Source: CAVTUU01 sp045804965 (GTDB lineage: Bacteria > Chloroflexota > Chloroflexia > Thermomicrobiales > UBA6265). Taken from it: a stretch of DNA of 64,000 bases. The stretch covers positions 62,001 through 126,000 of the forward strand of contig JBJMMD010000025.1 in NCBI GenBank assembly GCA_045804965.1, written 5' to 3'. Under the pieces are notes generated by a model. It worked only from the letters and a program-made list of their open reading frames with translations. It searched no databases and was not told the origin of the DNA. How positions within the stretch are numbered: position 1 is the stretch's first letter; each line of letters begins with the position of its first letter. The translations under genes were made by a program, and so were the position numbers. Shown here piece by piece: positions 8,794 to 18,207 of the stretch.

Positions 8794-9888
8794 ATGTCCC
8801 GGGTACGGCTACTGGACGTAACGAAGCGATTTGGGCCGACGGTTGCGGTCGACCGCGTCACGGCGGACATCGTCGATGGCGAGTTCGTGACGCTGCTTGG
8901 CCCGTCGGGCTGTGGCAAAACGACGACGCTGCGCATGGTCGCCGGTCTGATCGATCCGACATCCGGCCAGATCATGTTCGACGATCAAGTGATGAACAAT
9001 GTCCCGCCGCACCGGCGCAATATCGGGCTCGCGTTCCAGAGTCACGCCCTCTTCCCACACCTCTCGGTCGCCAAAAACATCGCGTTCGGACTCGAAGTCA
9101 AGGGCCGCAAAAAAGGGGAGATCAAGAGCCGCGTCGATGAGATGTTGAACATGATCGAGCTGCGAGGGTATGGCGACCGCATGCCATCACAACTCTCCGG
9201 CGGACAACAGCAACGGGTAGCGCTGGCGAGGATGCTGGCGACTGATCCCCGGGTCCTGCTGTTCGACGAACCGTTGTCGGCCCTCGATCGCAATCTGCGC
9301 GACACGCTGAAATACTCGATTCTACGCCTGCAGCGGCAAACGAAGAAAACAGCGATCTACGTTACCCATGACCAATCAGAAGCGTTCGCCATTTCCGACC
9401 GTATCTTCGTGATGAACGGGGGCCGGGTCGAACAAAGCGGTACGCAACTGGACATTTACCTCCGACCCGCCAGTGAGTTCGTCGCTAATTTCGTCGGCGA
9501 CAACAATGCAATCCATGCCAACGTCGTCGAGGTCCGTCAGGAACCAGGAGGCGAGCCCACCGCGCTCGTCGATGCGGGGGGAACGACGTTGCGAGCGTTC
9601 GCGAGCGATGGGATCAGACAAGGCGATCGCGTGCTCGCGTTCTTTCGGCCCGAGAATGTCGAAGTTCTCACCGACGGCGAAGGCCGGGACGAACCAGGAG
9701 TTTTCGAAGGCGCGGTCGATCAAATCGTGTTCGAGGGTCCGACCGTGCGACTCACGCTTGACGTCGACGGGACCGCTCTCAAAATCGCGGTGGGAGGCAT
9801 CGAGCGGCTGACGTTGCTGGACGTCGGCTCGAAACGCCTTCGCGTCAGGCCGCGGCAAGTGTCGTTGGTGAAGGAACCGGCGGCCTGA
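8794..9888 (+). CDS. ABC transporter ATP-binding protein, PotA type
   Basis: This 364-residue cytoplasmic ATPase powers the importer. Visible motifs are Walker A GPSGCGKTT near residue 37, the Q-loop region AFQSHALFPHL, the signature LSGGQQQRVALARM, Walker B VLLFDEPLSALD and the switch histidine in YVTHDQSEA. Residues after about 240 form a TOBE-like regulatory domain, usual for PotA, MalK and UgpC type ATPases. It follows the second permease by 11 bases with a GGAG ribosome site and ends the importer operon. The length is normal for the family. Confidence 0.93.
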   Translation: MSRVRLLDVTKRFGPTVAVDRVTADIVDGEFVTLLGPSGCGKTTTLRMVAGLIDPTSGQIMFDDQVMNNVPPHRRNIGLAFQSHALFPHLSVAKNIAFGLEVKGRKKGEIKSRVDEMLNMIELRGYGDRMPSQLSGGQQQRVALARMLATDPRVLLFDEPLSALDRNLRDTLKYSILRLQRQTKKTAIYVTHDQSEAFAISDRIFVMNGGRVEQSGTQLDIYLRPASEFVANFVGDNNAIHANVVEVRQEPGGEPTALVDAGGTTLRAFASDGIRQGDRVLAFFRPENVEVLTDGEGRDEPGVFEGAVDQIVFEGPTVRLTLDVDGTALKIAVGGIERLTLLDVGSKRLRVRPRQVSLVKEPAA

Positions 9889-9919
9889 TCACGTCTTCTT
9901 CCGCAATCAGGAACGCTTC

Positions 9920-10672
9920 ATGTCCAATCGGTGGTTTGTCCGCTTTTCAATTGGGGTTGCGTCGCTGCTGTTGGTTATGACGTCGGTGCGAGCGACCGGC
10001 TCCGCCGTCGCATTTCAGACGCCCTTGAAGCGCGCGGTCAGCTGTGTAGAGGCCGCCACGCCAACCGCGCCGCCCTTTGCCACGCCGCGCGCGCAGTCAA
10101 GTCCGGCCGCGTCCCCGTCGCCGACTGGATCCGAACTCGATCCGATTTATCTCGACTTGATGATCACGCAGCAACAGCGAGCCTTGGACATGGCGCGGCT
10201 CGGCGCCGTGCGGTCCGAAAATCGCGAGCTGCAACAACTGTCGGAGCGCATCATTGCCGGAACCGAGCCGCTCTTGGACTCGCTTCGGAGTCTTCGCTCC
10301 AACGCGTTTCCAGAATCGCCCAGACTGTCTACGACCGAAACCATGCGCGAACTCGACGAGTTTTCCAGTTCGCATCTGCTCAAGGGCGGCGTGCCCGGAG
10401 CGATGGTCATCGTCGCAGGCAACAACATTATTAACGACCTTTGTTTTATGGCAGCGGACTTTGATCAGCTCTATCTGGATAATTTGATTGAGCAATTCGA
10501 CGCCGGGATCGTGTTGTCGCAGGTGGCAATTGACTTCGCCGGTAATAGTCTGACCTCTGCCCTTGCCGCTGAAGTCGTCCACGCCGACCGCCCCTTTGAG
10601 GACGCCGCGATCGCGGTCCGCTCGGTAATCGAGAGCGGTACGCCCTTCGCGAGCCCCGTGGGCGGCTCGTAA
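9920..10672 (+). CDS. Secreted protein with two degenerate DUF305-like repeats
   Basis: This 250-residue protein has an N-terminal hydrophobic signal (residues 8-30) and an Ala-Pro-Ser-Thr linker (46-72), so it is exported. Two DUF305-like helical repeats follow, one beginning at IYLDLMITQQQRALDMA (residues 76-92) and one at QLYLDNLIEQFDAG near residue 190. DUF305 proteins normally carry a His-His pair at this point. Here the pair is Gln84-Gln85 in the first repeat and Gln-Phe in the second, so metal binding through those residues is unlikely. It starts 31 bases after the transporter ATPase and may be cotranscribed. The role is unknown, and the family assignment is a pattern match by eye. Confidence 0.6.
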   Translation: MSNRWFVRFSIGVASLLLVMTSVRATGSAVAFQTPLKRAVSCVEAATPTAPPFATPRAQSSPAASPSPTGSELDPIYLDLMITQQQRALDMARLGAVRSENRELQQLSERIIAGTEPLLDSLRSLRSNAFPESPRLSTTETMRELDEFSSSHLLKGGVPGAMVIVAGNNIINDLCFMAADFDQLYLDNLIEQFDAGIVLSQVAIDFAGNSLTSALAAEVVHADRPFEDAAIAVRSVIESGTPFASPVGGS

Positions 10673-10888
10673 TCTGCTCGCATTAAGACCAAGCCCTTAT
10701 TTCGGAGACCCGCGACGTACGTCCTCAGCAGCGGCAATTTGCAGGGCGAATACGTTATCTGACCGATGTCCGGCACCTTTTTCTACGTGCACGATTACGT
10801 CATTGAACTGTTGGGCGGAAGGCGCTGAGGTCGCTCGCTGCCTCCGCGTTCAGAATCACTGGTGCCCTTGGCGGTCGAGAGGTGAGTT

Positions 10889-11320
10889 GTGGGAATTAAA
10901 GAGAACAAGGAGTTGGTGACCCGGTTCGTGGAGGACGTGTTCAACGGCGGAAACGTCCGCCTCTTGGCGGAGATGGTCTCCCCGGAACACGTCAGCCACT
11001 TGCCAAATGGCGACCACTATGGTCCGGAGGGAGTGCGGATCGACATCGCCGGGTTCCGCGCGGCGTTCCCAGATTTACGGCTGACCATCCTCGACCTCGT
11101 CGCGGAGTGTGACCGGGTCGTGTTCCGGTTCGTCGCGGACGGGACGCATGAAGGGCCGTTCATGGGGGTAGCCCCGACAGGCAAGCGGATCAAGGTCGAC
11201 GGTATCGTTATCGACCACGTGCGGGACGGGCAGACCTGCGAACGATGGGTGCAGTACGATGGGCTCGCTCTCTTGCGCCAACTCGGAGCCACGGCCGATT
11301 GCGAAACGTCGGTTCCCTAG
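10889..11320 (+). CDS. SnoaL-like ester cyclase family protein
   Basis: This 143-residue protein has the NTF2/SnoaL fold of the ester cyclase family. It starts at GTG 10889, with GAGAGGTGAG just upstream. Typical segments are NKELVTRFVEDVFNGGN at the N-terminus, SHLPNGDHYGPEGVR, FPDLRLTILDLVAE, and the C-terminal FMGVAPTGKRIKVDGIVI. Many such proteins in soil bacteria are annotated as polyketide cyclases without a proven reaction. It stands alone, followed only three bases later by the end of a convergent gene. The substrate is unknown. Confidence 0.85.
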   Translation: MGIKENKELVTRFVEDVFNGGNVRLLAEMVSPEHVSHLPNGDHYGPEGVRIDIAGFRAAFPDLRLTILDLVAECDRVVFRFVADGTHEGPFMGVAPTGKRIKVDGIVIDHVRDGQTCERWVQYDGLALLRQLGATADCETSVP

Positions 11321-11323
11321 TCC

Positions 11324-12196
11324 CTACCGGCCATCATGGAGGGGTTGACCGGCGACGGCGCTGCGGACCGTATAGAGCGAGCCGGTTTCGACCTCGGTAA
11401 TGACGAGCACCTTGTTCTCAGAACCACCGAAGGCGACGTTCGTGACGTTGGCTCCGGGCACGCGAATCTCGGCGACGCGCCGGCCCAACTCGCTGAAGAT
11501 GTCAACGCGACCGCCGCCCCAATGCGCGACATAGAGTTCCCCATTCGCCGCGAACGCCATCCCGTCGGGCCCCGACGGCATGTCCGTGTCGGCAACATGC
11601 TCTCGCGGTCCGGTCGTGCCGTCCCCGTTGATCTGATACCGCAAGATGCGATTGCGGAACGTCTCCGCGAGATATACGAATTGACCATCGGCGCTGAGCG
11701 CTACGCCGTTCGGGAATGCAAGCCCGGCGTCGATCTGCTCGAGCTTGCCGTCCGGAAAATAGCGGTAGAAACCGCCGATCGGGTTGTCCGCGCTCGAACC
11801 CCAAGGGTCGGAAAAGTAAACGATTCCATTCTCATCAAGGACGAGATCGTTCGCGCCGTTGAGCGGTTTGCCCTGGTACTCGTTGACCACAATAGTTGAT
11901 TCGCCATCAGGTGTGACTCGCAACAGACCGTGAATGTTGTCGCCTTCGTCGGCGACCCAAAGTGAACCGTCGGGATGAAAGGCCAGGCCAGCCGGGATAC
12001 CTTTGGTATTGAGGAACTCGGTCGCGACACCATCAGGCGTCAACTTGACGATCGACGACGCTTCCCAATCGACAAAGAAGAGATTTCCTTCGTTGTCGAA
12101 AGCCGGGCCTTCCGGTGTTGGAAAACCGGAAATCAGGAGTTCAACATCGCCCACAGTGCGCAATGCTTCAGCCTTTCGACGAGCCGAGATAGTCAT
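11324..12196 (-). CDS. SMP-30/gluconolactonase/LRE family protein
   Basis: This 290-residue protein is a six-bladed beta-propeller of the SMP-30/gluconolactonase family, which contains lactone hydrolases using one divalent metal. Characteristic blades include GFPTPEGPAFD with the metal-binding Glu, PAGLAFHPDGSLWVAD, NGANDLVLDENGIVYFSDP and FPNGVALSADGQFVYLAE with the conserved Asn and Asp. Its start overlaps the end of the malate synthase gene by 29 bases on the same strand, so the two are probably one transcript. It could act on a sugar lactone, but many family members have other substrates. Confidence 0.88.
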   Translation of the reverse strand: MTISARRKAEALRTVGDVELLISGFPTPEGPAFDNEGNLFFVDWEASSIVKLTPDGVATEFLNTKGIPAGLAFHPDGSLWVADEGDNIHGLLRVTPDGESTIVVNEYQGKPLNGANDLVLDENGIVYFSDPWGSSADNPIGGFYRYFPDGKLEQIDAGLAFPNGVALSADGQFVYLAETFRNRILRYQINGDGTTGPREHVADTDMPSGPDGMAFAANGELYVAHWGGGRVDIFSELGRRVAEIRVPGANVTNVAFGGSENKVLVITEVETGSLYTVRSAVAGQPLHDGR

Positions 12197-13757
12197 ACGC
12201 CGGCAGGGTCAAAAATGGAATGAAGTCGTCATTGCGAACCAGGTGGTCAAGAATGTTCGCCGCGTCACCATACCGGCTCGCGCCCCGTCCGCCAAGCTTC
12301 GCGACCTCATCGTTTAGTACAGTCAGGAAGCGGTCGCGCGTGATCGCGACGCCGTCTTCGGTTGCCACACCGTGGCGAATCCATTGCCAGAGTTGGGCCC
12401 GGGATATTTCGGCGGTGGCGGCATCTTCCATCAAGTTGTTGATTGCCGCCGCTCCCACGCCCCTCAACCACGAATCGATGTACTGCAGCGCGACGCTGAC
12501 GTTCATCCGCAGTCCGGCGTCGGTGACAGCGCCGCCTTCAATGGCCGTGTTCACGAGGACGTTGGCATCGGCCTCGATATCATCTCGTTGACGGTCCTTT
12601 TGATTTGGGCGAATGCCAAGCACGTGATCGAACATCTCGGTCGCGATGGCAACCAGACCCGGGTGCGCGACCCACGTGCCGTCGAATCCTGCGCCCGCTT
12701 CGCGCTCCTTGTCTTCGCGCACCTTGGCGAACGCCATTTCGTTGACCACGGGATCACGGCGGGTGGGGATAAATGCGGCCATGCCGCCGATGGCGTGCGC
12801 TCCGCGTCTGTGGCAAGTCTTGACGAGCAGCTCGGCGTAGGCCCGCATAAATGGGACCCCCATGGTCACCTGGCTGCGATCGGGCAGGATCTTGGTTGGA
12901 TCGTCGCGGAACGCTTTGATCAAGCTGAAGATGTAATCCCAACGACCGGCGTTGAGTCCGGCCGCGTGATCGCGGAGCTCATAGAGAATCTCGTCCATTT
13001 CGAATGCGGCATAGATCGTCTCGATCAGGACGGTGGCTCGAACCGAGCCCTGCGGGATGCCGAGCGCTTGCTGCGCTTGGATGAACACATCGTTCCATAG
13101 GCGCGCTTCGAGATTGCTCTCAGTTTTTGGCAGGTAGAAATAAGGCCCGAAACCGCGATCGAGCTGTGCTTTCGCGTTGTGGAAGAAGGCAAGGCCGAAG
13201 TCAAAAAGACTTGCCGAAACCGGCTCGCCGTCGATGTGGACATGTCGCTCGACCAGATGCCACCCGCGTGGCCGCACGACCAAGGTCGCGATCGTCTGAT
13301 TGAGGTGGTAGGTCTTGCCATCCTCTTGCTCAAAGCTGATCGTCCCTTGAACCGCGTCCTTGAGATTGACCTGACCGAGCGTCACGTTCTCCCAGGTCGG
13401 AGAGAGCGCATCTTCGAAATCGGCCATGAAGACCTTCGCCTCAGAATTGAGGGCGTTGATCATCATTTTGCGGTCGGTGGGTCCGGTGATCTCCACTCGC
13501 CGGTCGTTGAGAGCCGCCGGCGCGGGTGCAACCTGCCAGATGCTTTCGCGGACTTCTTTCGTCTCGGGGAGGAAATCGAGCTTGCTGCCAGCGGCGAGCG
13601 CCTCTTGTCGCCTTGGCCGGCGCTCAAGCAACTCTAGGCGGGTAGGGTTGAAAGTGCGGTGCAATGTTGCGACGAAGTCGAGCGCATCCGGCGATAGGAT
13701 CTCTTCCGCGCCCTTTGGTACCGCGGTGGTCAACTCGATGCCAGCTTTAATTGTCAT
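12168..13757 (-). CDS. aceB: Malate synthase A
   Basis: This 529-residue enzyme condenses glyoxylate with acetyl-CoA to malate. The family signature is clear: KTCHRRGAHAIGGMAAFIP near residue 340, the magnesium-binding region EDALSPTWENV near residue 120 and the RPRGWHLVERH segment near residue 182. The ATG follows a GGAG ribosome site by eight bases. No isocitrate lyase gene is in the window, so the glyoxylate source may be elsewhere: the glyoxylate shunt, glycolate, purine breakdown, or glycine oxidation by enzymes like the amine oxidases found here. The length is normal for the A isoform. Confidence 0.96.
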   Translation of the reverse strand: MTIKAGIELTTAVPKGAEEILSPDALDFVATLHRTFNPTRLELLERRPRRQEALAAGSKLDFLPETKEVRESIWQVAPAPAALNDRRVEITGPTDRKMMINALNSEAKVFMADFEDALSPTWENVTLGQVNLKDAVQGTISFEQEDGKTYHLNQTIATLVVRPRGWHLVERHVHIDGEPVSASLFDFGLAFFHNAKAQLDRGFGPYFYLPKTESNLEARLWNDVFIQAQQALGIPQGSVRATVLIETIYAAFEMDEILYELRDHAAGLNAGRWDYIFSLIKAFRDDPTKILPDRSQVTMGVPFMRAYAELLVKTCHRRGAHAIGGMAAFIPTRRDPVVNEMAFAKVREDKEREAGAGFDGTWVAHPGLVAIATEMFDHVLGIRPNQKDRQRDDIEADANVLVNTAIEGGAVTDAGLRMNVSVALQYIDSWLRGVGAAAINNLMEDAATAEISRAQLWQWIRHGVATEDGVAITRDRFLTVLNDEVAKLGGRGASRYGDAANILDHLVRNDDFIPFLTLPAYDYLGSSKG

Positions 13758-13909
13758 TTGTCTGCTCCGATTGGCCGAAGGGGTCCCAAATCAATGCATG
13801 GTCCGTGCCCCGGTTAGCGAGGCCGGCATGACCGTATGACTCATCGCGCGTCGAGTTGGATTCGGTCACCGTCTACGGACCAGGCCCGCTAGTCCAAATG
13901 CTTGCTTGG

Positions 13910-14413
13910 TCAGCCGGGAACGAACATCGGAACGTCCGTTTCTTCCTCCGAGGTCAGCGGTTCATCAGGCAGTCCGAGTGCTTCGGCCACCGAGGCCGCG
14001 AATTGGTTAACCTGTTCCTTGAAGAACCCCATGATGGTGGCCGCGACCGTTCCATCAGGCCGGATGAGGAAAACCGTCGGTGTGGCGAAGATGTCAAAGG
14101 CACGGGAAATCGTGTAGTTGTCCGGGTCGATGATGATGGGAAAGGTGATGCCGTAGCGGCGAGCGAAGGACCTGGTGACATTCGCCGAGTCTTGAGCCAC
14201 GCCTAGGACAGTCAGCCCTTTGTCGCCGTATCGCTTGTGCAAGCGCTCCAGCATTGGGAACATCGCTTTGCTCCCCTGACACGAGCTTTTGTAGATACCG
14301 AGCACGACCGAACCGGCGCTGAGCGCGCCGTCGATGGTCCGAACCGCCCCCTCCGCGTCCCGCAGTTCGATGTCGATAACAGGTGCGGGTTGTTCAGCTT
14401 CAATTGGCGCCAA
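13910..14413 (-). CDS. Redoxin/TlpA-like protein with a single thiol
   Basis: This 167-residue protein has the AhpC/TSA-redoxin thioredoxin fold. The active-site loop reads YKSSCQGSK, so the usual second cysteine is replaced: Cys45 is followed by Gln, Gly and Ser48. The cis-Pro region is present in FDIFATPTVFLIRPDG near residue 120. No signal peptide is seen, so it is probably cytoplasmic, unlike most TlpA proteins. The likely start is TTG 14413, nine bases after a GGGAG site. It could be a one-cysteine peroxidase or a mixed-disulfide reductase. Its function is not certain. Confidence 0.78.
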   Translation of the reverse strand: MAPIEAEQPAPVIDIELRDAEGAVRTIDGALSAGSVVLGIYKSSCQGSKAMFPMLERLHKRYGDKGLTVLGVAQDSANVTRSFARRYGITFPIIIDPDNYTISRAFDIFATPTVFLIRPDGTVAATIMGFFKEQVNQFAASVAEALGLPDEPLTSEEETDVPMFVPG

Positions 14414-14499
14414 CGGTCACTGCTCCCTTCGTTCTCGCTGGAGCATCGTACATGCCGACTGGGCGAGCGACAAGAACGGGGACCGATGAAGGCAGGTCC

Positions 14500-15906
14500 T
14501 CATGCAGGCCTCGGCGGCCGCCGGTCCTGCCACGGGGCGATCACTTCGAATGCAGCGGCAGCGCGAAGGACGGTCGCATCGTCATGGAAGCGGCCGACGA
14601 TCTGCAAGCCGATTGGCAGTCCGGCGCTGTCCCAACCGCAGGGCACAGTGGCGGCGGGTTGACCGGTGATATTAAAGGGATAGGTGAAGGCGGTCCAACT
14701 CAGGTAGTCGGTCGGTTGACCTTGAATCGAGCCGGGTTGATCGGCGCCGGCCGCAAACGCGGTAATCGGGAGCGTGGGCGTGACGAAGAGATCGTATTGG
14801 GACGTGAATGAACGTAGTTTTTGCGCATAGGCATTCCGGCGAGCGAGCGCGGCGGTGAACTCGGCTGCTGAAAATCGCTGCCCGGCTTCGATGACCTCGA
14901 CGAGTCCAGGATCGAGGCGATCCTGGACCTCGTCGAACTGGTCCTTCAACGTGCCGGCGTGGCTGCTTGCCCAAATAATATGGACGATCTCCCAGGGATC
15001 TTCGAGACCGGGATGCGCTTCTTCAACGGTGCAACCGAGCTCTTCGAAGCGGCGGACGGCCGCTTCGGTTGCTTGTATCACCTGAGGGTCAACGGGCGAG
15101 TAGCCGAGATCAAGCGACCAGCCGATTCGCAATCCGCGAACGTCGCCGTCCAATGCCTTGACGTAATCAACTCCGCTCGACCAGGAGTAACGATCGCGAG
15201 GGTCTTCGCCCGCCGTGGCGTTGAGCAGGAGCGCGGCATCGGCAACGGTTCTGGTCATCGGTCCAATGTGCGAAAAATCGCCGACCGAGCTAGGCGGGTG
15301 ATAAGGGACGAGGCCGAACGACGGCTTGAGACCGAAGATGCCGCAGAACCCGCACGGAATTCGGATTGACCCCGCGCCATCGCTGCCCTGGGCAAGGGGT
15401 CCGAGACCGGCGGCGACCGCGGCCGCGCCGCCGCCGCTCGAACCGCCCGCGGTGCGACCGTGCTTCCAGGGATTGTGTGTCGGGCCGACCAAACGATTGC
15501 CGGAATCCCCCTTCCAACCAAACTCGGGCGTGTTTGTCTTGCCAAGCATGACCGCGCCGGCGCTCTTCACTCGTTCGACAAAGGGCGCGTCTTCGTCCGG
15601 CGTCCAATCCGCATACAGAAGCGAACCCCTGGTCGTGCGAATACCTTTGGTCAGCGTCAGATCTTTGATCGAGATTGGCACGCCGGCGAGTATGCCGGCG
15701 TTCCCTTCGAGATAAGCGCGCGCAGCCGCCCGCGCTTGCGCAAGCGCAAGTTCCGGTGTAACCGTGATGAACGCATTTAGCGCAGGATTCAATTGCTCGA
15801 TCCGGTTGAGGATCGCTTCGGTCACGTCGACCGGGGAGAGTTCCCGCGCCTGATACAGTCCGATCAGTTCGGTCGCCGACGCAAAACAGAGATCGTCAAT
15901 AGTCAC
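14500..15906 (-). CDS. Amidase signature family hydrolase
   Basis: This 468-residue protein belongs to the amidase signature family (GatA-like fold), which hydrolyses amides with a Ser-cisSer-Lys triad. Visible are the lysine in SIKDLTLTKG, the glycine-serine loop GGSSGGGAAAVAAG and the nucleophile region GSDGAGSIRIPC. I place the start at GTG 15906, because an AGGGAGG site (15913-15919) lies six bases upstream. A longer reading frame to 16026 would run into the divergent gene. C-terminal TGQPAATVPCGW is typical of stand-alone amidases rather than GatA. No gatB or gatC is adjacent. It may free ammonia from an amide nutrient, but the substrate is unknown. Confidence 0.92.
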   Translation of the reverse strand: MTIDDLCFASATELIGLYQARELSPVDVTEAILNRIEQLNPALNAFITVTPELALAQARAAARAYLEGNAGILAGVPISIKDLTLTKGIRTTRGSLLYADWTPDEDAPFVERVKSAGAVMLGKTNTPEFGWKGDSGNRLVGPTHNPWKHGRTAGGSSGGGAAAVAAGLGPLAQGSDGAGSIRIPCGFCGIFGLKPSFGLVPYHPPSSVGDFSHIGPMTRTVADAALLLNATAGEDPRDRYSWSSGVDYVKALDGDVRGLRIGWSLDLGYSPVDPQVIQATEAAVRRFEELGCTVEEAHPGLEDPWEIVHIIWASSHAGTLKDQFDEVQDRLDPGLVEVIEAGQRFSAAEFTAALARRNAYAQKLRSFTSQYDLFVTPTLPITAFAAGADQPGSIQGQPTDYLSWTAFTYPFNITGQPAATVPCGWDSAGLPIGLQIVGRFHDDATVLRAAAAFEVIAPWQDRRPPRPA

Positions 15907-16024
15907 GGCGAACCTCCCTACGCGCACAATGATCACGATCGCCGCGAGATTGTATCGAACGCAAGTTGGCCGTTCGCGGCTATCATGGGCAAGTTGGGCG
16001 CTGGCATATGAAAGCGACGTGACC

Positions 16025-16675
16025 ATGCAGCAGGACTACATACTGCGGATGATCGAGCAACTTGGGGTGTTCGTTCGTCGCGTTGCCGGGCTCAAGCACG
16101 AAGGCAAGACCGGCGAGGCGTTCCAAGCGATTGGCGAGGCGTTTGGCTCGTTGGGTGGACTCAACGCGTCCCTTGTGCATGCGCTTTCCGAAGACGATTT
16201 AATCAACCTCCTGCGGGCGCGCGGCGCCATCGACTCCGATCGCTGCCTGGCGCTTGCCGAGATTTTGCGCGAAGAGGCCGATCTGTATGAAGACCTAGGT
16301 CAACCTGAGCAAGCCCTGCCGCGTTATCTCAAGTCGCTCCGGCTGCATTTAGAAGCGTTTCCTGACCCAGAGGACGCGCCATTGCCGGTTTCGACGTCCG
16401 CGATCGAGAACTTGGTGGATCGGGTTCCCGCGGCCGCGCTCTCGTTTCAGACTTTCGACTACCTGATCAGCTTTCTAACGGATTCGGGCGAGTACGCGCG
16501 GGCTGAAAACGTTCTTTTGGAGCGCCGGGAGGCGCTGCCAGAGGAGGACCTTGCGCTTGGCATCGGCGAGGAGTTCTACCGTTCGGTCCTCGAGCAACCA
16601 GACGACGGCATTGAAGCCGGCGGACTGAGCCGCGAAGAAGCGGAAGACGGCTTGACTGCGTGGCTTGAAGGCTAA
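16025..16675 (+). CDS. DUF6483 family protein
   Basis: This 216-residue soluble protein starts at ATG 16025 with MQQDYILRMIEQLG, which is how DUF6483 proteins of Chloroflexota begin. It is helix-rich with a TPR-like central part (ADLYEDLGQPEQALPRYLKSLRLHLEA read in two overlapping pieces near residues 90-115). The rest is acidic. No catalytic motif is seen. It is divergent from the amidase gene and separated from it by 118 bases. The family has no known function; a scaffold or adaptor role is a guess from the repeat-like helices. Confidence 0.72.
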   Translation: MQQDYILRMIEQLGVFVRRVAGLKHEGKTGEAFQAIGEAFGSLGGLNASLVHALSEDDLINLLRARGAIDSDRCLALAEILREEADLYEDLGQPEQALPRYLKSLRLHLEAFPDPEDAPLPVSTSAIENLVDRVPAAALSFQTFDYLISFLTDSGEYARAENVLLERREALPEEDLALGIGEEFYRSVLEQPDDGIEAGGLSREEAEDGLTAWLEG

Positions 16676-16857
16676 ACGGCCAGAACTTTTCAGTGAGCGA
16701 CAGCACTAAGAGAATAGACCGACTCGAAAAGTACTTATGTACTGACCTAACTATGACCTGCGCACCTGGAGGCGGACTCGGCGGCACCCTACGATTTGGC
16801 TAGGATAGCCAGTACGTCTTGGCGGCGCGAGAGCGGCGTGTCGGGGAGCGATGAGTC

Positions 16858-17592
16858 TTGCCAACCGAAGGCGAATCGACCAACAGCAAACTAGACGTCT
16901 TGGCGGTTCTTGATTCGCTCGGATTGCGACGTCGAACCGGTAAGATGGCCGTGATCGCCGCCGGCGAGACGAGCAGTTTCTTTCTCCAACGGGGAAAGAT
17001 CCTCATGGCGAGTTCGACCTGGAGCAATCTCCGCCTCGGACAGACCCTCGTCCGCCGAGGAGCCCTGCCAAAGGAGCGACTCGAGCGCAGTCTGGTGCTG
17101 CAAACGACGATCGCCCATCGTCCGTCGCTGGGAACGGTCCTCGTCGAGGATGGCGCGCTCAGTCGTGAGGATCTGGCATTAGGAATCGAAGATCAATGCG
17201 TGGCGGTGCTCATGCGCACATTTGAGATGCCCGACGCCACGTTTCTGTTTGACGCTTTTGAGGCCGCGCCTCGCCAGATCGAGTTCGTCCCCATTGACGC
17301 GACTTTCGCCGTCGACGAGGCGATACGGCGCATCGACAATCGGCGACAGCACAAAACGATGCGTCAACTGATGCCGTCGCCGACGGCGAGACTCGGATTG
17401 TCGTTGGCGATTGCCGACGTCGCGCTTCAGCTCAATGACGATGAGCTCTCGGTTGCGCTGGCAATCAACCGCCGGTCACCGACAATCCTCGACCTCATCC
17501 AAACCCTCGACTTTGACCTCGTGCGCTTACAGCGCGCGATTATTCGCCTTCGCGAGCGCGGGCTACTGGTGACGGTTGAAGCGGCGGGATAG
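16858..17592 (+). CDS. DUF4388 (PATAN-like) domain protein
   Basis: This 244-residue cytoplasmic protein starts at TTG 16858 after a GGGGAG site. The N-terminal part (VLDSLGLRRRTGKMAVIA, then FFLQRGKILMA) matches the DUF4388/PATAN domain, found in bacterial signalling proteins and often linked to two-component and GTPase networks. Residues 60-120 contain a repeated pattern (LGQTLVRRGALPKERLE, then LGTVLVEDGALSREDLA) typical of the MshEN/GspE-like small helical module. The C-terminus (NRRSPTILDLIQTLDFDLVRL) looks like a winged-helix part. It is probably a signalling adaptor. There is no partner kinase nearby. Confidence 0.75.
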   Translation: MPTEGESTNSKLDVLAVLDSLGLRRRTGKMAVIAAGETSSFFLQRGKILMASSTWSNLRLGQTLVRRGALPKERLERSLVLQTTIAHRPSLGTVLVEDGALSREDLALGIEDQCVAVLMRTFEMPDATFLFDAFEAAPRQIEFVPIDATFAVDEAIRRIDNRRQHKTMRQLMPSPTARLGLSLAIADVALQLNDDELSVALAINRRSPTILDLIQTLDFDLVRLQRAIIRLRERGLLVTVEAAG

Positions 17593-18062
17593 GAACGTGC
17601 GCGGCTAGCGCCTCGCGCAGTATCGTCAGACAGCCATAGTCCACTTCGAACCAAGCCATCGATAAAACTTCCGGGACCGGGGCCGGTACCCGTCCTTACG
17701 ATCTAGCCTCATCGCAACGAAGCCCGTACAGGGCCGCGCGATTTCGCTACGGGTGCTGCGTATCAACTTGTACAGAGGGAATGCGCGGGAGAGAACGCGG
17801 TCAGCTCTTCGGTGGACGGCTGCGTCAAATTGAGCGCTCGTTCTTCGACAAGCAACGCGGCAACTCATGGATTTACTCTTTCGCCGTTCGCGTCCAGATC
17901 TTCACTTTTCGAGAACAGCAAATTGGAGCGTTTGACCGTAAAGATGTTACCTAACTACTTGACTGATAAGTGCAAGGAAGATTGAGAAGATAACCTGCTG
18001 TTGGACGCGATCGATCGGGTCGCGACCGTGCCCAAGCCCGGCGGGCATTCTCAGCCCCCCTC

Positions 18063-18086
18063 GGCAGGCGCTCCGGAGCGCCTGCC
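18063..18086. repeat. Perfect 24-base palindrome
   Basis: The sequence from GGCAGGCGCTCC to its exact reverse complement GGAGCGCCTGCC is continuous, with no spacer. As RNA it would be a GC-rich hairpin without a U-run. It lies between convergent genes, so it could block transcription from either side or be a protein site. Confidence 0.7.
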
Positions 18087-18182
18087 AAACCGCCCATCGT
18101 TTGGTGCTGTGTGATGACTAATAGATGGCGGGCGGTTGGCTCCCGGCTTGTGGCGCATCGTCCCTTCGTTTGGAAACGGACG

Positions 18183-18207
18183 CGGTCACTGGCATTGCCA
18201 GTGACCG
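18183..18207. repeat. Inverted repeat with 12-base arms
   Basis: The arms CGGTCACTGGCA and TGCCAGTGACCG are exact reverse complements around a single T. The position is about 100 bases from the palindrome at 18063, in the same gene-free stretch. Confidence 0.7.

Noticed and set aside
15907..16026. Longer N-terminus for the amidase
   Set aside because: It would overlap the divergent DUF6483 gene; GTG 15906 has a strong ribosome site at the right distance and fits the family start.
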